Shown here: piece after piece, positions 43,500-52,521 of the stretch
Layout: each line of letters begins with the position of its first letter
Numbering within the stretch: position 1 is the stretch's first letter
Assembly (NCBI GenBank): GCA_963762435.1
Contig: CAVXLN010000040.1
Location: 124,001 to 188,000 of the forward strand
DNA from: JAXDMU01 sp963762435
GTDB taxonomy: Bacteria; Pseudomonadota; Alphaproteobacteria; ATCC43930; CGMCC-115725
DNA length: 64,000 nt
Direction: 5' to 3'
Program-made: the position numbers and the translations under genes
The notes under the pieces: generated by a model
The model's database searches: none
Told to the model about the DNA's origin: nothing
Seen by the model: only the letters and a program-made list of their open reading frames with translations

Positions 43500-44173
43500 G
43501 CGGCCAGCAGTCCGACGAGATCGCCGAACCGGTCCAGCGCCGCCGCGGCCGGAATCGTCTCGACCGGGCCGCGGCGATAGCCATAGCTCATCAGGATGAA
43601 CGGGATGAATGCTGCCTCGGCCGTTGCGGCATCGACCTCGCTGTCGCCGATCAGCAGCGTGTCGTCGAGGCCGACACCAAGCTTTTCCGCGATAAAACTG
43701 ATGAGGCGCGGATCGGGCTTGCGGAAGGGCATGGTGTCGCCGCCGACTACGAGCTCGAAGAAGGATGCCAAACCCAGCCGGTCGAGCACCAGCCGCGTCA
43801 CCTTCTCGGGCTTGTTGGTGCAGACCGCGAGGCGATAACCCGCGGCGGCGAGGGCCGCGAGCGTCTCCGGCACTGCCGGATAGGCGGTGGTCGCGGTCGC
43901 CGGATCGGCCTCGTAGAAATCGAGATATTGCTGCAGCGCCTCAGCATCCTCGATCGGCGGTGAGCCGGGCCGAGCCGCGAGCACGCGCTCGACCAGCTTG
44001 CCGACGCCGTCACCGATCATCGGCCGCATCTCGGCGAGGCCGACCGGCGGGCGGCCATGCGATGCCAGCATGAGGTTGGCCGCATGGTTGAGGTCGCCGA
44101 TGCTGTCGATGAGCGTGCCGTCGAGGTCGAACAGCAGGCAACGCCGCCCCTTGAGCTTAGTCCTGTCGGTCAT
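43496..44173 (-). CDS. gph: Phosphoglycolate phosphatase (HAD family)
   Basis: Gph removes phosphate from 2-phosphoglycolate, a product of DNA repair and photorespiration-type chemistry. The 225-residue product has HAD motif I CLLFDLDGTLIDS (nucleophile Asp), motif II VCTNKP, motif III Lys in PFRKPDP and motif IV LLIGDSEVDAATA. I chose the ATG at 44173 (MTDRTKLKGRRCLLFD), which matches family length; an in-frame ATG at 44209 would add 12 residues. It is followed by the coupled purN-like gene and is divergent from glmU. Confidence 0.9.
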   Translation of the reverse strand: MTDRTKLKGRRCLLFDLDGTLIDSIGDLNHAANLMLASHGRPPVGLAEMRPMIGDGVGKLVERVLAARPGSPPIEDAEALQQYLDFYEADPATATTAYPAVPETLAALAAAGYRLAVCTNKPEKVTRLVLDRLGLASFFELVVGGDTMPFRKPDPRLISFIAEKLGVGLDDTLLIGDSEVDAATAEAAFIPFILMSYGYRRGPVETIPAAAALDRFGDLVGLLAA

Positions 44174-44255
44174 CTCGTTCACAAAACTTGTTTGGTCAAA
44201 CTTAACCATGTGGGGCAAAAGATCAGCCCGAAGGACTGCTCCCCTGCAAGGTGCC
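44174..44255. promoter_or_regulatory. Divergent promoter region between gph and glmU
   Basis: This 82-nt spacer is AT-rich for the window and contains two AAACTT copies and a small palindrome GTTTGGTCAAAC. It must hold promoters for gph-purN and glmU-glmS, but no confident -35/-10 pair can be assigned. Confidence 0.4.
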
Positions 44256-45626
44256 ATGGCTCAATCGCGTCTCGCAATCATCGTTCTGGCCGCCGGCCTC
44301 GGCACGCGCATGCGATCGGCGCTGCCCAAGGTCATGCATCCCCTCGCCGGCCGCCCCATGCTGGGCCACGTGCTCGATGCGTGCCGGCCGCTCGAGCCTG
44401 AGCGGATCGTCGTGGTGATCGGGCCCAACATGCCGTCGGTTGCTGCCTTTGCCGCCCCGCATCCGACCGCGATCCAGACCGAGCAGAAGGGCACCGGCCA
44501 CGCTGTGGCGGCGGCGCGCGCGGCCCTCGGCGATGAGGGGTTCGACGATATCCTGATCGTCTATGGCGACCAGCCGATCATCACGTCCGAGACGCTGACG
44601 CGGATGGTCGAGGTGAGGCGCGACAGCGGGGCCGCCGCGGTCGTGCTCGGCATGCGGGTCAAGGGCGAGCATGCCTATGGCAGGCTGGTGCTCGATGGCG
44701 CCGGCAATCTCGCGCGCATCGTCGAGCATGCCGAGGCGACGGCGGAAGAGCGCGCCAACGACCTCTGCAATTCGGGCTTCATGGCGGTCGACGGCGGCGC
44801 GCTGTTCGATCTCGTGGGCAGGCTCAAAGCCGACAATGCCAAGGGCGAATATTACCTGACCGACATCGTCGGGCTGGCGGTCGGCGATGGGCGGATCTGC
44901 CGGGTGGTCGAAGCGCCGGTCGAAGAGCTGGCGGGCGTCAATTCCCGGATCGATCAGGCGGCCGCCGAGGCGATCCTGCAGCGGCGCTTGCGGCGCCAGG
45001 CGATGGAGGCGGGGGTCACGCTAATCGATCCGGACACGGTCTATCTCGCCGCCGATACGAAGTTCGGCCGCGATGTCCTAGTCGGCCCCAATGTCGTGTT
45101 CGGGCCCGGCGTGGCGGTCGAGGACGGGGTCGAGATCAAACCCTTCTGCCATATCGAAGGGACCAGGATCGGCACCGGCGCCATTATCGGCCCGTTCGCG
45201 CGGCTTCGCCCTGGGACCGAAATCGGATCCCACGCCCATATCGGCAATTTCGTCGAGCTCAAGAACACCAAGTTCGGCCGCGGTGCGAAAGCCAACCATT
45301 TGTCATATCTCGGTGATGCCGAGATCGGGGCCGAGACCAATATCGGTGCCGGCTCGATCACCTGCAATTACGATGGTTTCTTCAAATACAAGACCGTGAT
45401 CGGGGCGGGCGCCTTCATCGGCACCAATACCTCGTTGGTGGCGCCGGTGACGCTCGGCGACGGCGTCATGACCGCGGCCGGCAGCGTCGTCACCCATGAT
45501 GTGGCGGCCGATGCCACGGCGATCGGGCGTGCCGCCCAAATCGACAAGCCCGGCCATGCTGCCCGGTTCCGCGAGACGAAGCGGCGCGCCAAGGCTGAAG
45601 CCGCGGCGCGGGCGCAGAAGGAGTAG
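44256..45626 (+). CDS. glmU: Bifunctional UDP-GlcNAc pyrophosphorylase / GlcN-1-P acetyltransferase
   Basis: GlmU makes UDP-GlcNAc, the precursor of peptidoglycan and lipopolysaccharide, in two steps. The 456-residue length is typical. The N-terminal half has the nucleotidyltransferase signature LAAGLGTRMRSALPKVMHP; the C-terminal half is a left-handed beta helix of hexapeptide repeats (IGPFARLRPGTEIG, NFVELKNTKFG, GAGSITCNYDG) with the acetyltransferase site. The start ATG 44256 follows CAAGG. The frame extends upstream without a ribosome site, so the family start is used. glmS follows after 6 nt as an operon. Confidence 0.97.
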   Translation: MAQSRLAIIVLAAGLGTRMRSALPKVMHPLAGRPMLGHVLDACRPLEPERIVVVIGPNMPSVAAFAAPHPTAIQTEQKGTGHAVAAARAALGDEGFDDILIVYGDQPIITSETLTRMVEVRRDSGAAAVVLGMRVKGEHAYGRLVLDGAGNLARIVEHAEATAEERANDLCNSGFMAVDGGALFDLVGRLKADNAKGEYYLTDIVGLAVGDGRICRVVEAPVEELAGVNSRIDQAAAEAILQRRLRRQAMEAGVTLIDPDTVYLAADTKFGRDVLVGPNVVFGPGVAVEDGVEIKPFCHIEGTRIGTGAIIGPFARLRPGTEIGSHAHIGNFVELKNTKFGRGAKANHLSYLGDAEIGAETNIGAGSITCNYDGFFKYKTVIGAGAFIGTNTSLVAPVTLGDGVMTAAGSVVTHDVAADATAIGRAAQIDKPGHAARFRETKRRAKAEAAARAQKE

Positions 45627-45632
45627 AGGCCA

Positions 45633-47456
45633 ATGTGCGGCATCATCGGCACCATCGGCAAAGCACCGGCGGCGCCGCTCATCCTCGAGGGGCTTCGGCG
45701 CCTCGAATATCGCGGCTATGATTCGGCCGGCATCGCCACCCTCGTCGATGGCGAGATCGAGCGTCGGCGCGCCCAGGGCAAGCTCAACAGCCTGGCCGAG
45801 CGGCTCGCGGCGGAGCCGCTGGCGGGCAATACCGGCATCGGCCATACGCGCTGGGCGACCCATGGCGCGCCGGTCGAGCGGAACGCGCATCCGCATGCGA
45901 CCCAGCGTGCCGCCGTCGTCCATAACGGCATCATCGAGAATTTTGCAGCGCTCAAATCCGAGCTGTCGGGCCACGGCTACGTCTTCGAGACCGAGACCGA
46001 CAGCGAGGTCGTCGCCGTGCTCGTCACGCGCTATCTCGATGAGGGGATGGAGCCGCAGGCGGCGGTGGCCGCGTCCCTGAAGCAGCTCCACGGCGCCTTC
46101 GCGATCGCCCTCATCTTCCGGGGATATCCGGATCTGCTCATCTGCGCACGGCGTGGCGCACCGGTCGCGGTGGGTTTCGGCGATGGCGAGATGTTCGTAG
46201 GCTCGGACGCGCTGGCGCTGGCGCCCTTGACCCAGCGCATCTGCTATCTCGATGAAGGCGATTACGCGGTGCTCACCCGCGACAGCGCCACGATCTACGA
46301 TGCCGAGGATCGGCGGGTCGAGCGGCCGATCAAGCTGACGGCGCTGACCGGCGCCATGATCGGCAAGGGCAATCACCGCCATTTCATGCATAAGGAGATC
46401 CACGAGCAGTCTGCCGTGGTGGGCGATACGCTTTCGGCCCTGGTCAATCCGGCGACGCGCAGCGTGGTGCTGCCCGACCTGCCGTTCGATCTTGCCGCGG
46501 TCACGCGGGTCACGATGATCGCCTGCGGCACCTCCTACCATTCCGCACTCGTCGCCAAATACTGGTTCGAGCAGCTGGCGCGCGTGTCGGTCGAGGTCGA
46601 TATCGCATCGGAATTCCGCTATCGCGCGGCCGAGATGGCACCCGGCGGCGTGGCCTTCTTCATCTCGCAATCGGGCGAGACGGCGGACACGCTGGCGGCC
46701 CTGCGCTATGCCCGCAGCCAGGGCCAGCACATAGTCTCGCTGGTCAATCAGCCGGAAAGCTCGATGGCGCGCGAAAGCCACGTCATCCTCCAGACCATGG
46801 CCGGGCCGGAGATCGGCGTCGCCTCGACCAAGGCCTTCACGGCGCAATTGGCCGTGCTCGCCTGCTTCGCGCTGGCGCTGGCACGCGCTCGCGGCAAGAT
46901 CAGCGCCGAGACCGAGGCCGCGATCACGGCCCATCTCGCCGAGGTGCCGGCGCGGATCGCCGAGGTGCTGATGGACGAAGCCGCGATCGACAACCTCGCC
47001 AAGACGCTGACCGAGGCGCGCGACGTGCTCTATCTCGGCCGCGGCACCGCCTTTCCGCTGGCGCTCGAAGGGGCGCTGAAGCTCAAGGAGCTCTCCTACA
47101 TCCACGCCGAAGGCTATGCCGCGGGCGAGCTGAAGCACGGGCCGATCGCCCTCATCGACGAGCAGATGCCGGTGATCGTTGTGGCGCCCCGGGACGAGCT
47201 CTTCGAGAAGACGCTCTCGAACGTCCAGGAAGTGATGGCGCGCGGCGGCCGGGTGATCATGATGTCGGATGCCGAGGGCATCGCGGCACTCGGCGACAAG
47301 GCGGTGGCGACGATCCGGCTGCCTGAATGCGACCCGGTGGTGGCGCCGATCCTCTATGCGATCCCGCTGCAGCTGCTGGCCTACTATGTGGCCGTGCATA
47401 AGGGCACGGATGTGGACCAGCCGCGCAATCTGGCGAAGAGCGTCACGGTCGAGTAG
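45633..47456 (+). CDS. glmS: Glutamine-fructose-6-phosphate aminotransferase
   Basis: GlmS makes glucosamine 6-phosphate from fructose 6-phosphate and glutamine, the first committed step to UDP-GlcNAc. The 607-residue product begins MCGIIG, the Cys being the glutaminase nucleophile, with GHTRWATHG in the N-terminal domain. Two SIS domains follow (ACGTSYHSALVAKYWFEQ; SQSGETADTLAALRYA), ending in the family tail GTDVDQPRNLAKSVTVE. It is co-transcribed with glmU, 6 nt upstream, and both act in the same pathway. Confidence 0.97.
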   Translation: MCGIIGTIGKAPAAPLILEGLRRLEYRGYDSAGIATLVDGEIERRRAQGKLNSLAERLAAEPLAGNTGIGHTRWATHGAPVERNAHPHATQRAAVVHNGIIENFAALKSELSGHGYVFETETDSEVVAVLVTRYLDEGMEPQAAVAASLKQLHGAFAIALIFRGYPDLLICARRGAPVAVGFGDGEMFVGSDALALAPLTQRICYLDEGDYAVLTRDSATIYDAEDRRVERPIKLTALTGAMIGKGNHRHFMHKEIHEQSAVVGDTLSALVNPATRSVVLPDLPFDLAAVTRVTMIACGTSYHSALVAKYWFEQLARVSVEVDIASEFRYRAAEMAPGGVAFFISQSGETADTLAALRYARSQGQHIVSLVNQPESSMARESHVILQTMAGPEIGVASTKAFTAQLAVLACFALALARARGKISAETEAAITAHLAEVPARIAEVLMDEAAIDNLAKTLTEARDVLYLGRGTAFPLALEGALKLKELSYIHAEGYAAGELKHGPIALIDEQMPVIVVAPRDELFEKTLSNVQEVMARGGRVIMMSDAEGIAALGDKAVATIRLPECDPVVAPILYAIPLQLLAYYVAVHKGTDVDQPRNLAKSVTVE

Positions 47457-47492
47457 GGGCCGGGCGGCCCGAACAGCCGCACGGCGCTTCAC

Positions 47493-48860
47493 TCAGAACG
47501 ACACGTGGATCTTGGCGCCGAACACCACCGCGTTCGGTACGTTGGTGACGCCGCCCGGGCGCATCCAATATTCGAACTCCGGCTGGATCTGGAAGCCTTG
47601 GATGATCGGGATGCTGTAGTTCGCTTCGATCACGCCGCCTGTGTTCTGGACGCCCAGCGCGTAGGTCGGCGGCAAGTTGAATTGCTGTTCCAGATCCTCG
47701 GTAAAGGTCAGGCCGTGGCTGACCTGATACCAGGTATAGGCGAGGCCGATCTGGTCGTCGGGTCGTGACGGCCAGAAGCCTGAATAGAGCAGGCCGGTCC
47801 AGACGAAATCCTGGAAGAGCGAGGTGCCGGGGTCGTTGTGGGTATATGTCGCCAGCAGGGTCAGGCCCTGCTTCGGCCCTGGCCCATTCCGCAACACCAG
47901 CTGATCGACATTGATATAGAAGGAGCTGCGCCCCTGATCCTTGCGCGGCGGCAGCCCGCTCAGCACGAAGGAATCGCCGCTGCCATCGGCGAAATTATCG
48001 TCGAAGCGCGAGGTGTCGTAGACATAGCCCAGCTTGTAATGGCCGGGCAAATTGTTCGGGAACACCGGTTCCCACGACACCTCGACCGGGATCGTGGTGC
48101 CGGTCGCCTTGCTCGAGGAAAAGTCGAAGCCGCTGCGTCCGCCGCCCGGGAAGGGCTGGGACTGGAAGGCGCCGATCATGATGTAGGTATCTTCCGTCGG
48201 CCGTGCCTTGACCCGGCCACCCCATGTGTTCTGCGGCCAGTCGATGAAGCCCTGGGTCGAGGTCAGCGCGCGTTCATGGCCGCAGATCGTCAGCGTCATG
48301 AAGTTGCAGTAGAGCGGCGAGGCCGCGAAATCGACACCGGGGAACATGCGGCCGCCGGCGACGTCGATGCGGCCGTCCAGCACCTTCTCCTCGACATAGG
48401 CATAGACCAGATGGACCGCCTGGCCGAAGCCCGCGCCATAGATCTCCTGGGCCTGCAAGACATGATCGCCGATATAGTCGTTGCTGGCGTTGCGGCCGGC
48501 GCGCTGGACCATGGCCGTGTGGGTCGAGAAGCCGTCGATGTTGGCCAGCTGCTGCCAATCGATATCGGTGCCGAAAGAGACCTGATGGGCATAGTCCGTG
48601 CCGGTGCGCAAACCACCCGAGACGTTGGAGGCGATTTCAGCCGTGTAGTCGAGGCTGAACTTGATGCCCTCGTTGTAAAGGCGGGTGCGGAAGCCATCCC
48701 AATCGCCGAAAAGATGTGTCGCCATCTCGGGCGGCGGCGCTTGCTCCGGCGGCGGCGGATTGGGCGTCTGGGCCGCGACCGGCAGCGCCAGCATCATGCC
48801 CGCCAGGGAGAATGACGCGAGCCCCATCTTGGTGAAAGCCTGCGATGGTCGTGCGGTCAT
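47493..48860 (-). CDS. OprB-like carbohydrate porin
   Basis: The 455-residue product has a signal peptide (MGLASFSLAGMMLALPVAAQ) and an outer-membrane barrel of the carbohydrate-selective porin B family: HLFGDWDGFRTRLYNEGI near the mature N-terminus, IDVAGGRMFPGVDFA, NFMTLTICGHERALTS and the C-terminal GVTNVPNAVVFGAKIHVSF ending in Phe, typical for barrel insertion. Such porins pass sugars into the periplasm. I start at ATG 48860 because GAGGAG lies 7 nt upstream. It neighbours the xylose-type ABC genes on the same strand and may supply their substrate. The upstream 212 nt holds its promoter region; nothing else recognised. Confidence 0.88.
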   Translation of the reverse strand: MTARPSQAFTKMGLASFSLAGMMLALPVAAQTPNPPPPEQAPPPEMATHLFGDWDGFRTRLYNEGIKFSLDYTAEIASNVSGGLRTGTDYAHQVSFGTDIDWQQLANIDGFSTHTAMVQRAGRNASNDYIGDHVLQAQEIYGAGFGQAVHLVYAYVEEKVLDGRIDVAGGRMFPGVDFAASPLYCNFMTLTICGHERALTSTQGFIDWPQNTWGGRVKARPTEDTYIMIGAFQSQPFPGGGRSGFDFSSSKATGTTIPVEVSWEPVFPNNLPGHYKLGYVYDTSRFDDNFADGSGDSFVLSGLPPRKDQGRSSFYINVDQLVLRNGPGPKQGLTLLATYTHNDPGTSLFQDFVWTGLLYSGFWPSRPDDQIGLAYTWYQVSHGLTFTEDLEQQFNLPPTYALGVQNTGGVIEANYSIPIIQGFQIQPEFEYWMRPGGVTNVPNAVVFGAKIHVSF

Positions 48861-49072
48861 GAATCGGCTCCTCATAGGTTATCTCCCGGGCTTTTATTGG
48901 GAGCGGCCGCCTTTCCCTTGGATCGGGTGGCGGGGCTCCTGAGTTTCGAGACAAGTCAGCCGGCGGCGAGACCTCACCGTTTCGAATATTAGCGCTGACG
49001 TGGTTGTTCCGAAGGGCTTCGAGCGTTTTATTTGAGCGGGCTGTGCGCTTCCTCCTGCAATGGGCGAGCGGA

Positions 49073-49840
49073 TCAGGCCGCGACGCTGGGTTTCTTGCCG
49101 AGGATGATCATGCCCAGCACATCGTCCTGGGTGACATCCTGGGTCCGGACGGTGCCGACCAGCCTTCCGCCCTTCATCACGCTGATCCGGTCGGCCAGGC
49201 TGAACACGTCATGGATGTCGTGGCTGATCAGGAAGATGCCGATGCCGCGCGCCTTGAGGCGCATGATCAGCTCGGCCACCTGATGCGTCTCGTGGGGCCC
49301 GAGTGCCGCGGTCGGCTCGTCCATGATGAGGATGCGGGCGCGGAAATGGAGTGCCCGCGCAATCGCAACGGATTGGCGCTGGCCGCCGGAGAGATTCCGC
49401 ACCGGCTCCTTCATCCGCGTGAAATTGGGGTTGAGGTCGAGGATCGCCTGGCGCGCCGCATGCTCCATCGCGACATCGTCGAGCGTGCCCCAGCTTGTCA
49501 GGAGCTCGCGGCCGAGGAAGAGATTGCCGGCGGCATCGATATTCTCCGCGAGCGCCAGCGTCTGATAGATCGTCTCGATGCCCAGCGCCTTGGCCTCGCG
49601 CGGCGAATTGATCTCGACCGGCGAGCCGTCGATCAGGATCCGGCCGGTATCGGCGCGATAGGCGCCGGACAGGATCTTGATGAGCGTCGATTTGCCGGCG
49701 CCATTATGGCCGAGCAGCGCCACGACCTCGCCCGGATAGAGATCGACGCTGACATCGTCCACGGCCTTGATGCCGCCGAAATGGATCGAGATGTGGCACA
49801 TCTCGACCAGCGGCAGGCCGCCGCCATTGATCGAGGTCAT
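49073..49840 (-). CDS. Sugar ABC transporter ATP-binding protein (half-size)
   Basis: The product is the cytoplasmic ATPase of a CUT2-type sugar importer. The 255-residue protein has Walker A LLGHNGAGKST, signature LSGGQRQSVAIARAL, Walker B ILIMDEPTA and the H-loop ISHDIHDV. Most XylG/RbsA proteins are about 500 residues with two ATPase halves; this is a single half, like FrcA, and probably works as a homodimer. It starts by ATGA overlap with the permease (49840/49837). Confidence 0.9.
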   Translation of the reverse strand: MTSINGGGLPLVEMCHISIHFGGIKAVDDVSVDLYPGEVVALLGHNGAGKSTLIKILSGAYRADTGRILIDGSPVEINSPREAKALGIETIYQTLALAENIDAAGNLFLGRELLTSWGTLDDVAMEHAARQAILDLNPNFTRMKEPVRNLSGGQRQSVAIARALHFRARILIMDEPTAALGPHETHQVAELIMRLKARGIGIFLISHDIHDVFSLADRISVMKGGRLVGTVRTQDVTQDDVLGMIILGKKPSVAA

Positions 49841-51066
49841 GTGCGCCTCCGCTGATAGCTGGTGTCGATCCAGACGGCGAGGATGAGCACGAGGCCGATC
49901 ACGACATTCTGCATCGGCGTCGGCAGGCCGAGCAGGATCATGCCGCTCTGCAGGCTCTGCATGAAGACGGCACCGACGATGGCGCCGGAGATGGTGCCGG
50001 CGCCGCCGGCAAGCGAGGTGCCGCCGATCACGGCCGCCGCGATCACGCTGAGCTCCAAAAGCTCGCCGGTCGAGTTTGCGCCGGCATTGAGGCGCGCGGT
50101 CTGCACGGCCCCTGCCAAGCCCGCCAGGAGGCCCATGAGCGCGAAGACGCTCATGATGACGCGGCGCGTATTGATGCCGGCCAGCTGTGCGGCCTCGGGA
50201 TTGCCGCCGATGGCGAACACGTAACGGCCGAAGCGGGTGGTCTTGGTGAGGGCCGACATGACGCAGACCGCCCCGATCAGGATCAGCACCGGGATTGGAA
50301 TGCCTTGCGCGATAGCGGTGCGCGGCCGGTCATAGGCGTTCATCACGGCGACGAAACCGACGATGCCGGCGCTCAGGATGAAGGCGACGGCCAGCTCGGC
50401 CCAGACCGGGCGCACCGGAAAGCCGTAATGCTGGCGCCGGCGGCGGGCGGCGATGGTGCGCAGCAGGATGACGGCGATGCCGGCGAATCCCACCGCCCAG
50501 CTCCAGAAGGCGCCGATGGAGCCCAGCAGCCCACCGCCCAGCAGCTGGAAATTCTCGTCTAGCGGCGCCACCGTCTGGCCTTCGGTCACGGTCCAGGCGA
50601 GGCCGCGGAAGATCAGAAGGCCGCCCAGGGTCACGATGAAGGACGGCACGCCGCGATGTGCCACCCACCAGCCTTGCGCAGCACCGATGACGGCGCCCAG
50701 CGCCAGTCCGGCACCGAGCGAAACGGCCCAGTTCCAGGAGGCGCCCACGGGCAGGAGCTGGGCCTGGATCACGGCCATGATCATGCCGGCGAAACCGAGA
50801 ACGGAGCCGACCGAGAGATCGATATGCCGGGTCACGATGACGAGCACCATGCCGGTCGTCATGATGCCGACCACGCTCGTCTGCACCGCGAGGTTCCAGA
50901 GATTGCGCGCGGTGAGGAAGATCCCGCCGCTCAAGAGGTCGAAGCCGAGCCAGACCGCGGCGACCGCGCCGAGCATCGCGATCAGGCGCAGATCGACCTC
51001 GAGCGTACCCGCCAGATCACGCAAGCCGCGTTTCGACAGCACGGGATTGGATTGAGCGATCATCAT
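49837..51066 (-). CDS. Sugar ABC transporter permease, XylH-like
   Basis: This is an inner-membrane permease of a CUT2 importer. The 409-residue product has about ten or more hydrophobic segments and family blocks NLAVQTSVVGIMTTGMVLVI, HIDLSVGSVLGF and GGTSLAGGAGTISGAIVGA. The length and a gap-filling loop after TEGQTVAPLDENFQ are typical of XylH. The start is set at the ATG at 51066 (MMIAQSN); 51093 would add nine residues. It lies between the binding-protein gene and the ATPase gene, both on the same strand. Confidence 0.9.
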   Translation of the reverse strand: MMIAQSNPVLSKRGLRDLAGTLEVDLRLIAMLGAVAAVWLGFDLLSGGIFLTARNLWNLAVQTSVVGIMTTGMVLVIVTRHIDLSVGSVLGFAGMIMAVIQAQLLPVGASWNWAVSLGAGLALGAVIGAAQGWWVAHRGVPSFIVTLGGLLIFRGLAWTVTEGQTVAPLDENFQLLGGGLLGSIGAFWSWAVGFAGIAVILLRTIAARRRRQHYGFPVRPVWAELAVAFILSAGIVGFVAVMNAYDRPRTAIAQGIPIPVLILIGAVCVMSALTKTTRFGRYVFAIGGNPEAAQLAGINTRRVIMSVFALMGLLAGLAGAVQTARLNAGANSTGELLELSVIAAAVIGGTSLAGGAGTISGAIVGAVFMQSLQSGMILLGLPTPMQNVVIGLVLILAVWIDTSYQRRRT

Positions 51067-51131
51067 GGATCTTATCCGTTCTTCACGCGGCATGACGATG
51101 GGCTGGGTCCGCCGGCCGGGCGGTCAGCGGA

Positions 51132-52214
51132 TCATTGGCAGACGGGTGGCGCCTTGGCGGGCTCGACGCCCTGGCAGACCGCATCCTTCGTGACCCAGCC
51201 GGCCTTGATCACCAGATCGAGATTGTCGCGGGTGATCGGCTGAGGCGCCAGCAGGACTGCGTCCATCGCGACCTTCTTTGGCCCGTCGCTCCATTTCGCG
51301 GCATTGGGCAGCTTGTCCGGCGCGGTGCCCCTAGCCATGGCGACGGCCGCATCGGCCGCGGTCTTGCCAAGCAGACGCGCATCCTTCCAGACGCTGACGG
51401 TCTGGAGACCGCGGGCAATGCGGTTGAGCGCGGCCTTGTCGCCATCCTGGCCCGAGACCGGGATGCCGGCGAGACCCTGCGCCGAGAGGGCCGCGACCAC
51501 GCCGCCGGCAGTGCCGTCATTGGCCGCCACGACCGCATCGACCTTGTTGTCGGCCTTGGTCAGGATCTGCTCCATCTCGCGCTGCGCATTCTCCGGCAGC
51601 CAGCCGGGCGTGTATTCCTCGCCCACGACCTTGATGGCGCCCGATTGGATCGCGGGCTTCAGCACGTCGAGATTGCCTTCATGCAGCAGATCGGCGTTGG
51701 GATCGCTCGACGAGCCCTTGATGAAGACGTAATTGCCCTTGGCGGCGAGCTTGAACACCGCCTGAGCCTGGAGCCGCCCGACCTCGCGATTGTCGAAGGT
51801 AAGGTAGAACACGCCGGGGCTTTCGATCAGCCGGTCATAACCGACGATCGGAATGCCCTCGGCCTTGGCCTTGGCGACGGCGGGCTGGATGGCGCCGGTA
51901 TCCTGGGCCAGAATGATGAGGGCCGTGGCGCCGCGCGCGATCAGGCTCTCGATGTCCGACAGCTGCTTCGACGGCGAGCTTTGCGCGTCGGCACCGATAT
52001 AGCTGGCGCCGAGCTTGCTGAGCTCCTCCTTGATGGCCGCTTCGTCGGTCTTCCAGCGCTCCTCCTGGAAATTCGACCAGCTGACGCCGACGATGATGGG
52101 TTTATCGGCGGCCCTGGCATCCGGGGGGACAGCCAAGGCCGCCACGACCAGGCCGACCGCCCATCCCAAACTCGCAATTCCGTTCTGCCGCAGCTTGCCA
52201 TGCAGTCCGATCAT
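51132..52214 (-). CDS. Sugar ABC transporter substrate-binding protein, XylF-like
   Basis: This is a periplasmic binding protein for a pentose, probably D-xylose. The 360-residue product has a signal peptide (MIGLHGKLRQNGIASLGWAV, cleavage near ARAADK) and a type I periplasmic fold: IIVGVSWSNFQEERWKTDE, SQKQ-like PSKQLSDIESLIARG, IPIVGYDRLI, VVAANDGTAGGVVAAL and SGQDGDKAALNRI. These match XylF. I chose the ATG at 52214 because GGGAGA precedes it and the signal peptide then begins normally. It is first in the three-gene importer operon and divergent from the ROK regulator. Confidence 0.9.
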   Translation of the reverse strand: MIGLHGKLRQNGIASLGWAVGLVVAALAVPPDARAADKPIIVGVSWSNFQEERWKTDEAAIKEELSKLGASYIGADAQSSPSKQLSDIESLIARGATALIILAQDTGAIQPAVAKAKAEGIPIVGYDRLIESPGVFYLTFDNREVGRLQAQAVFKLAAKGNYVFIKGSSSDPNADLLHEGNLDVLKPAIQSGAIKVVGEEYTPGWLPENAQREMEQILTKADNKVDAVVAANDGTAGGVVAALSAQGLAGIPVSGQDGDKAALNRIARGLQTVSVWKDARLLGKTAADAAVAMARGTAPDKLPNAAKWSDGPKKVAMDAVLLAPQPITRDNLDLVIKAGWVTKDAVCQGVEPAKAPPVCQ

Positions 52215-52521
52215 GCGTCTCTCCCATGGGCTGTTTGACATTTTTGCTTGTATGTCACGCATAATTCAGTGTTCAATCTGACCTGTCAAGCCTAACTCAT
52301 GCGCATCCACCGGAAGTTTTCTTATTCAGGTTGCAATATTTCGCAAATTCAGTGGGTTGGTGACGCGTTTCTGCCGATCAATGGGGTTTTGTCCGAGAGG
52401 GCCGCGATAATTATGTCGAGTAGACGGATTAAATTTCGCCGCGCTACACTGCCGATGCGGCACCAGCGCCGCGGGCGCGATGTCCGTCGCTGCCGACACT
52501 CTTTGATATTAAGCCATTGAT
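52215..52521. promoter_or_regulatory. Divergent control region between xylF-like gene and ROK regulator
   Basis: This 307-nt region is AT-rich relative to its surroundings and carries no convincing gene. A palindromic TTGCAATATTTCGCAA (52331-52346) has the TTGC-N8-GCAA form expected of a dimeric repressor site and is a candidate ROK operator serving both directions. Promoter hexamers cannot be assigned with confidence. Confidence 0.45.
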